A stretch of 64,000 nucleotides of DNA from Onchidella celtica. Lineage: Eukaryota > Mollusca > Gastropoda > Systellommatophora > Onchidiidae. This document shows positions 42,201-51,200 of this stretch, piece by piece (the stretch's first letter is position 1; each line of letters starts with the position of its first letter). The translations under genes and the position numbers were made by a program. Under the pieces are notes generated by a model that saw only the letters and a list, made by a program, of their open reading frames with translations, was not told the DNA's origin and did no database searches. The DNA lies in contig OZ007569.1 in the NCBI GenBank assembly GCA_963931925.1, forward strand, positions 46,367,021 through 46,431,020, given 5' to 3'.

Positions 42201-45200
42201 ATAGTTGTTGCAGTCGCCTTTGTCTCCTTTGTTCTTGTAAAGTGTGACAATTTTGAAGTCTCTCACATTGTCACAAATCCCAGACTGGGAGATGTAATAA
42301 GTATGACAGGACAACAATCACGAACAACAAGTTTAACACTTAACAGAACAACCCATCAGACTCACACATTTATTAAACATAATTATACATATAATAGCGC
42401 AATTACATACATTATATTATTGAAATGCACTGCCGTACAACGGCCTTATTCTCACACACACTCTCCCTCGGATCCACAATCCGGTAGTTACTCCTAAAGG
42501 CACTTCGGCCTCAGCCTCTCCCCTCAGGGTCTTAATAACACATTAGTAATTTACTGGCACCGCAGTCTCTCAATATCCCCTTCCTATTGTCATACACCTT
42601 AGCACTCCCCTAGCACCTCAGCAGGGCAATAACACATTATTATTTCCATAGCCATCAACATGGCAACAACATAGTATCAGTTCACTAGCCTATCAACATG
42701 GCAACAATATAGTATCAGTTCACTAGCCTATCAACATGGCAACAATATAGTATCTCATTCACTCTCATATCTACGTCCCTGTCCGTGGCCTGACTGCCAC
42801 GACTTTATGTGCCTCTACTGTCCTGCACTGACAGCCTCGCTTCTGGCCTATGTGCGGCCTCCGGCCCTATGCTGGCCTATCCCCTGTGCTCATCGAGGTG
42901 GCTCTGCGGCCCGTCCCCGACACCAGTCATAGCTGGAAAGACTCTCACTAGTCTTCTCGACTGCTTCCCCTTTATGTCCGCCCGATGGGCTCTTATGCAC
43001 AGGTCCGATCCCTAGGACCTTCTAACTTGCAGTGATAGTTATACAGCGCTTTCGCCTCCTTCAGACCCCCCCCCCCCACTACTCACAACAGCACGCTTAA
43101 CTTGCTGTCTACTGTGAGTCCTTCTTACTCTACACCCGCTCTGTAGCAATCCCCTTAATTGCACTCACTCCACTCGTGACATCATCCCCCACCCCAAAAA
43201 AATTAATGCAATTAATTTCAAATCGCATCAAGATGACTGTCAACGAGTGAGTGTGAGCAATACGTACACTAAAAAAAAAATGACCTAGCAGTTCCCCTAG
43301 TATATAAAATACCGAAATCAGGGGAAAATATGGGGATCAATATGGCCTGCAATATGCATATATGTGTCACATCATGAATAGCTAACTAACCACAATACTT
43401 AATACAGAATCAAAAACCATTCAACCTATCAACCATTCTTCATATCATATTTATAATGTCAATATTTTAAAGTCGACTCATTCACACAAATCCTGTCAAT
43501 GTTCCTGTCCTCCGATGCATAAGCTCCTGAAATCTTCCCCTAGGCTCGACTAAGGTAGTCGGCGATATGATTGCTGGTTCCTGGAATTGGTTGAATAACG
43601 AAGGTGTACGGCTGTAAAGCCAATGCCCATCTAGACAAGCGTGGGCTGGACGAACGATTCTTCGACAAAAATGTCAGTGGCTTGTGGTCTGTCTGGATAC
43701 AAAATTCTCGTCCCATGAGATAACGTCCCAATTTCTGGACGGACCAGACAATGGCAAGACACTCACGCTCTATCACAGAATACTTTCTTTCTCTCTGCAA
43801 TAACTTCCTACTGACATAACATACAGGATGGAGACATTCGTTCTTCTCCTGTAGAAGACAAGCGCCGACACCAGAGTCCGATGCATCCGTTCTGAGGATA
43901 AAATTAGATCGAAAATCGGGTAATATCAAAATGGGTGACGATGATAATGCTGTCACCAAATTATCAAATGATGTCTGACATTCAGACGTCCACTGGACCT
44001 TATCGGGTTGTCCCTTCTTAGTAAGGTCAGTAAGAGAAGATGACAAGGAGGAAAAATTTGGAATGAACTTTCTGTAATAATTTAAAATTCCCACTAAGCT
44101 TCTGACTTGTTTCTTTGTTTTAGGGATTTGCAACCCTGCCAGTTTGTCAATTTTTGTTCCTTCAGGCCTCTGAACACCTCTACCCACGATATGTCCTAAG
44201 AATATTATCTCTGGACATGCCAAATCCATCTTTGCGGGTTTAGCAGTTAACCCAAAATGACGTAATCGTTGAAAAATTACTGTTAGTGTCTGAATATGAT
44301 CAGACCATGTCGACGTATGGCATGCTATATCATCAAAGAATGACACGACATTAGGTATGTCCTTCAACACTAGTCTCATTAATCGTGCAAACGTCGCTGG
44401 CGCGTTTACCAACCCAAATGGCATGACCTTAAATTGGAATAATCCAATGGGCGTTTGAAACGCCGTGTATTGTTTAGACTCCTCAGTAAGCGGGATTTCC
44501 CAATAACCTTTCGTTAAATCTATCTTGGAAAACCACGTGGACCCGGCCAATGAAGCTATTAGTTCCTCCTGAAACGGAATAGGCTCCCTATCGCCTACCG
44601 TAATAGTGTTCAATCTTCGAAAATCAATACAGAACCGCACCGATCCATCAAGTTTTTTCACGAGGACGATGGGTGATGAATACGGCGATGTTGATGGTTC
44701 TATCACATCTAACTTCAACATTGACTCAACTTCCTTTATGACTCTATCTCTCGAAGAAAAAGGCAGCGGATACGGTCTAAGAAATACTGGCTTATCCGAA
44801 GTCAACTTTATTTGGTGCTGGATCACCGTAGTGCGACCCGGCAAATCCGTAACAACATCCGGAAATGACGCTAACAGGGTCTCAAGTTCCCTACTCCTTG
44901 AACTTGTAAGGTCAGGGTTAATTTTTACGTCCCTGTAACCTTGTGTCGGAGTTAACTCCGGCAATTGAATTTGTAACTCTTCCTGCGCCTCGGTGTCGCT
45001 TACGTCACAGTCCAACTGGTCTACGACCCCCGTACAAGCAGTAGAGAAGACAGTCTCCTCTGGTCTTGTCTGTGCACACAGATACTGTGGTCTCTCATAA
45101 AATCTCTGTAGCATATTAACATGGAAAACCTTACTCGCTCCATCAATGTGGATAGCGTAATCTACCTTTGAAACAACTCGCTCAATAACATAAGGACCTT

Positions 45201-48200
45201 TCCATGTCATCAATAACTTATTATGGTCCGTAGGTAACAACAATAGGACCTTGTCTCCTGGCTTAAAAATTCTCAGTTTGGAACCTCTATCTTTATAGTC
45301 TTTTGCTCTTTCTGAAGCGATACTAGACGCTTCTTCTGCTATAGTGCGCGCTGAAGATAGTCTTTCTCTTAAATCAACAAGGTCTATCGAAACCTTTTTA
45401 AACGGTTCCGAAACCGTGGGGATCTTTTGACGAGGAGCCTGAGGTGTACGACCCTTATGCGTCGTCTTTTGGCACGCACTGCACGTCTTACAATATAACC
45501 CTACATCTCTATGTATCGATGGCCAATAAAAATATTTCAGGACTCTCTCCTTGGTTCTAGCACTTCCCATGTGACCCGCTAATGGAACATCATGGGCCAG
45601 ACGCAATACTGTAGCAATTAACGACCGTGGCACGACGACTTGCTTTTCAACGGAAGCCACTATGACGTACATACGGAACAGAATGCCCCCCTGGACAAAA
45701 AAAGAAGATGACCCGTTTTTATATTTCCTTGTTTTCTCGGTTCGCGCTTCCCCAAAACACGGGTTTAATGATGGATCCTCCCTTTGTAATCTCGCCAAGC
45801 GCTCTGGCGTGATATCTAGGTTGACTGCTGGCGTTGCCAAGGGTCTAATTTTACCCTTATCACCTACCTGTCGACGTGTCTCGACCGCGGCACAAAAGTC
45901 AATACCTTTTGATTGCGACCATGCTTGCACGTTCTCATCGGAAGGGGAAACTACCCGTGATACATTCCCAATGATGAGCTGGGCGCCTGGAAAACAACCA
46001 ACGACCGCTTCGACTTCCCCGTTAAGGAAAGGTGTATCTATCATTATTCTTGCCATGGGTAATTTCTCAATGGCCCCCGAAAATTGGATGCACGGGACAG
46101 TCTCACCTGTAAGCTGTGAATCCCGAATGCAGTCTCTATGCACTCCCACAACGGTAGATCCTGTATCTCGTAAAACCGAGACCGGTTCGTCCCCAACAAA
46201 CCCCGGATAAACCCCAAGACCACCTCCTGTATGACATGAATTTATAACGGGGATCTTTCTCCCACAAGGTAAAATACCGGAAGATAATAACTTCTCACAA
46301 CTGGGACACTTAGAATACTGTCCGCCTCCGTTGTCCGATGTAACACACGCAGCCGCATGATGAAATTTATTTGGGGAACATGGACTGGAGCTACTGTCCA
46401 CGTTCGGGGCTATCCTACCTGCAGGGCAGTTCACGCTGATGTGATCTGCTCTTCCGCAGTTCCAACACTTCGCGGCCCTACACTCGCGCGAAAAGTGACC
46501 CACGCGTCCGCAAGTCCAACACTCCGCTCCCTGTGCTGCCCTAGGCCTGGGTCCCCGTGACCCCTCGCGACCGGAACTAGAGTCCCTATGCCGTCGGTCA
46601 TCGGCAAAGGTCACAACTCGCCCCCGGCCATTACCGCGACCTAGCCCTCCTGCTCGGTCAAACTTACCGGATCCATATGCCGGTGATTGGTGATAGCCCC
46701 TATGCTGCCCCTGGCCTTGCCCACTATAGGCACCACGCTGACGCGACCTGTCCCTAAGTCCTGCCGGCGACCCCTCGACAACGGCGACGTACCCAGCATC
46801 TTGGACGTACGCCCTGGCGACTGGTTTGGACGGGTGCGCCGTACGGTATGCCTCCGCCAACTTAGACGCCTCCTGCACCGTCGCGGGTTCGTTCTCTTTC
46901 AGGAAAGCCACCAGATCTTTGTGGCACGACGCGTACAGCTGGTCACGGATCATTAAGTCTTTCAGTTTAGCAAAATCCGTGCCCACATGCGCCAAGTCTA
47001 CCCAGTTCGCGAAATACTCCGTTAGTCTCGCGACGAAGGCAGCAAAGTCCTCCCTGGTATCTGCACGTGCCCGCCTAAACTGCTCCCGGAAGTATTCCTC
47101 GGTACGCGCAAATCGGCGAAGCAGCAAAGCCTTCAGCTTATCGTAGTCTTGCACGTCTTCGCGCTGTAGCTCTTTAAAGTAGGTTAACGCTCGCCCCTGC
47201 AATAGCGATGCCAGGTACGTGGCCCATAATTCCTTATTTTCCCCCCATTGCAATTGTGCGTTCAGTTCGAACCTGTAAAGGAAGGCGTCTATGTCGTCCT
47301 TCCGGTCGTCGAACGTAGGGAGCTTAATCCTAACGCCACCTTTATTGGGTACCTGCCGCTCAACTGTTTCTGTTGGCGCACTCTTTTTGCTTTCTAATTC
47401 TGCGATTCTTACTCGCGCGTCTGTCTCCCGCTCTTGAGCTTCTATCTCCTTTAACTTTAACTCCCTCTCCTGTTGCTGAGCCTCTAACTCCTTTAACTGA
47501 GCCTCTTTTTCTCGCTCTCTATCCTTAGCACGCTCATCGCGCATTTCTGCCTGCTGTTCTTTAATCCAGCCGCGTAGCTCTTCTCCCTCCAGGCCAAGTT
47601 CCTTACCCAACTTCATTAGTTGTTGGAGTTCCGCCATTTCACCGATTTATGGTTATGGTATCTATTATAAGACGACCAACCTGTCGGTATGATCACTAGC
47701 GATACGACCAGAGACCTGAGATCACACCAGATATAACAAAACCCAAATACAATTCAGCAACACCCCTAACTAAACATTCTACAGCCTACTCTCTCTAACT
47801 AATTGTATGTTTATAACATGTCTAGCACTATTGAATAACAAAACGAAAGGAAAAGATAAGAATGAGAAAATTCAGTAGAAGGACCACAAGTACGTCAAGG
47901 ACAACGAACCAGACTAAGACAAAGGCCTAAAAAAGAAAATATAATGGAAAAAAAATGCAACCTAAATACGCCGATTACACTACAAGGTACGAACAAGAAC
48001 AGAGTCTGAAAAAAAAGAACGTATTTACAGACAGGTAAGAGAGGGACAAGAGAAACGTCTTCCTAAAACAACGAGGAAGATATCGACGCTACAACTAAAC
48101 AATATTACAGGTCCCTACAGAACTGGTCACTGTGATGAACGAAGTTCCAAAGTTTACCACACCTTTTTAAAAGGATAAACTAAGTTCAACACAGCAAACC

Positions 48201-51200
48201 CGCGCCACCGCCCGTATAATCAATTACAACGAAAACAGCAAAAACAGGGAAACAGACAGATGAAAAGACAGCCCTTAATCCAGGGTACAAAATTTTAGAC
48301 TTTTACTTAACTTTCAATTTTTGAAATTTTGAGTAAACTCCTCCCTTTAATCGGAGCTCTGGCTGCTCGTCTCCTCAGGCTGCACGCACACACACTGTCT
48401 CTCTGAAATTTAAGTACACATTAATACATATTCATCAAAATACATGCATCAATATATATTATTATTCATAAATATACCTAAATCATATCATGAAATGTCC
48501 ATTCATCCAACGAACAAGACAGCACAAATACCTACTAACTAACTACAACTAAATATTACGAAAATGGACGAGTCACAATGGACGAGCCCCCAATGTCACA
48601 GCGGACGAGCCCCCAATGTCACAACGGACGAGCCCCCAGTGTCACAACGGACGAGCCCCCAGTGTCACAACGGACGAGCCCCCAGTGTCACAAATCCCAG
48701 ACTGGGAGATGTAATAAGTATGACAGGACAACAATCACGAACAACAAGTTTAACACTTAACAGAACAACCCATCAGACTCACACATTTATTAAACATAAT
48801 TATACATATAATAGCGCAATTACATACATTATATTATTGAAATGCACTGCCGTACAACGGCCTTATTCTCACACACACTCTCCCTCGGATCCACAATCCG
48901 GTAGTTACTCCTAAAGGCACTTCGGCCTCAGCCTCTCCCCTCAGGGTCTTAATAACACATTAGTAATTTACTGGCACCGCAGTCTCTCAATATCCCCTTC
49001 CTATTGTCATACACCTTAGCACTCCCCTAGCACCTCAGCAGGGCAATAACACATTATTATTTCCATAGCCATCAACATGGCAACAACATAGTATCAGTTC
49101 ACTAGCCTATCAACATGGCAACAATATAGTATCAGTTCACTAGCCTATCAACATGGCAACAATATAGTATCTCATTCACTCTCATATCTACGTCCCTGTC
49201 CGTGGCCTGACTGCCACGACTTTATGTGCCTCTACTGTCCTGCACTGACAGCCTCGCTTCTGGCCTATGTGCGGCCTCCGGCCCTATGCTGGCCTATCCC
49301 CTGTGCTCATCGAGGTGGCTCTGCGGCCCGTCCCCGACACCAGTCATAGCTGGAAAGACTCTCACTAGTCTTCTCGACTGCTTCCCCTTTATGTCCGCCC
49401 GATGGGCTCTTATGCACAGGTCCGATCCCTAGGACCTTCTAACTTGCAGTGATAGTTATACAGCGCTTTCGCCTCCTTCAGACCCCCCCCCCCACTACTC
49501 ACAACAGCACGCTTAACTTGCTGTCTACTGTGAGTCCTTCTTACTCTACACCCGCTCTGTAGCAATCCCCTTAATTGCACTCACTCCACTCGTGACACAT
49601 ATCATGTGGTATCACGCCTTCTTTCCAACACTGCAGTAACAGATTATACAGGTGTGGTAATAGTGGGCCTTTTAGGTCTTTTAATACCTCTGCAGGAATG
49701 TTGTCACTTCCTGTGGCTTTTCCAGCAGACAGGTGGTCGATTGCATTGGAAAGCTCGACTAAGGAAGGTTCAGCGTCAAGTTCGGCCATTATTGGCAGTT
49801 TTTGGAGGTGTTCCTCAAAATCTGGTGGAATATTTTTCTCAGTTGAATACAACAGAGAGTAATGCTCTACCCACCTATTCAGTTGTTCATTTTTATCTGT
49901 GATGGGTTCACCATTTACAGACTTAAGTGGGGCGCTTTTGGTGATGATTGGCCCAAGAGCTACTTTCATCTGACTAAAGGCGGTTTTCATATCTCCCTTT
50001 TCATTTGCCTCTTGTATGCTGTTACACAAGTCTGTCCAGTATTTGTTGGCGCAACGTCTTACCTCCAGCTGAAGTTTAGCTTTTGCATTTTTCAAACAAG
50101 TTTTTGTACTCTGATTGCAATTTTTGTTATACTCATTGAAAGCAGATTTCTTTTGCTCAATGAGAGGTAGGAGAATTTCGCTGTTCTGGGCTACCCAGTC
50201 GTTGTTTGAAACTTTATGCTGTCCAAAAGACTTGATGGCACAGTCATGAATTTTTGAACTAAGAGTGTTCCATGTTTCATCTACCGAGTCACATTGGGTG
50301 ACATTATCCATGCTTTCAGCAAATAACTTTTCAAATGACTTTCTATTTGATTTATCTCTGATTGCTGTTACATTGATCTTAGGGATTGAAGGGGCTTTTG
50401 ATCTGTATATTTTCTTGGCCGAAATTTTGATTTTGCTGACTACCAGTGCATGGTCGGTGTCACAGTCAGCACTGTGGAGGGAACGAGTTATTTTTATACA
50501 GCCCAAACTCTTCCTCCTTGAGAGAATAAGATCTAATTGATGCCAATGGCCAGACCTGGGATGGCGCCATGATGTTCTTTGGCATCTCTTAAGGTCAAAG
50601 TACGTGTTTGTAACACATAATGAGTTTACGGAGCATAGCTCCAGAAGGCGCTGCCCGTTTTCGTTGATGTTGCCAATGCCGAAGTGCCCAATGCACTTTG
50701 GCCATGCGGAGTGATCTGCTCCCACTCGAGCGTTAAAGTCACCCAGAATTAGCAGGCCTTCGGTGAGAGGGATGTTGTGGAGAGTCCTCTGCAATGCCTC
50801 GTAGAAAATGTCTTTGGTTTCGTCAGAGGAGGTAAGTGTTGGGGCATAGACACAGATAATGTTGGTAAAACCAGACCGGGTGTTCAGTCTGAGTGTCATT
50901 ATGCGTTCTGACACTCCAATTGGAGTTGCGATCGAATTGATAAGGGAGTTTTTTACGGCGAAGCCCACGCCGTGGATTCTCGGCTGTTCGCTGCTAAGGC
51001 CCTGACAGAAGAAGGTGTAGTTTTCTTCTTTGACTGACCCGGAGTCGGGAAGTCGAGTTTCTTGAAGGGCAGCGATGTCGATGTTTAGTAGCTGAAGTTC
51101 TCGATCAATAATTTGGGATTTCCTGATGGAGTCAATATCAGTGAGATCTTGCTGTTGCAAGCCTGGGCGCATTGTTCTGACGTTCCAGGTACCAAGTTTT

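Larger units (their letters stand above)
42269..49597 (-). mobile_element. Second Gmr1-type LTR retrotransposon, nested in the LINE, integrase-deleted (element 3)
   Basis: This is 7329 bp. LTRs are at 42269-43181 (3', 913 bp) and 48686-49597 (5', 912 bp); the only difference seen is one C in a poly-C run. The target duplication is CATAT (49598-49602), with CACAT at 42264-42268; copy B shows CATAT, so C has a T-to-C change. The gag-pol frame is open, with integrase remnants before reverse transcriptase, but the integrase core is deleted. Its 5' LTR is followed by a multiplied primer site. Confidence 0.95.
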
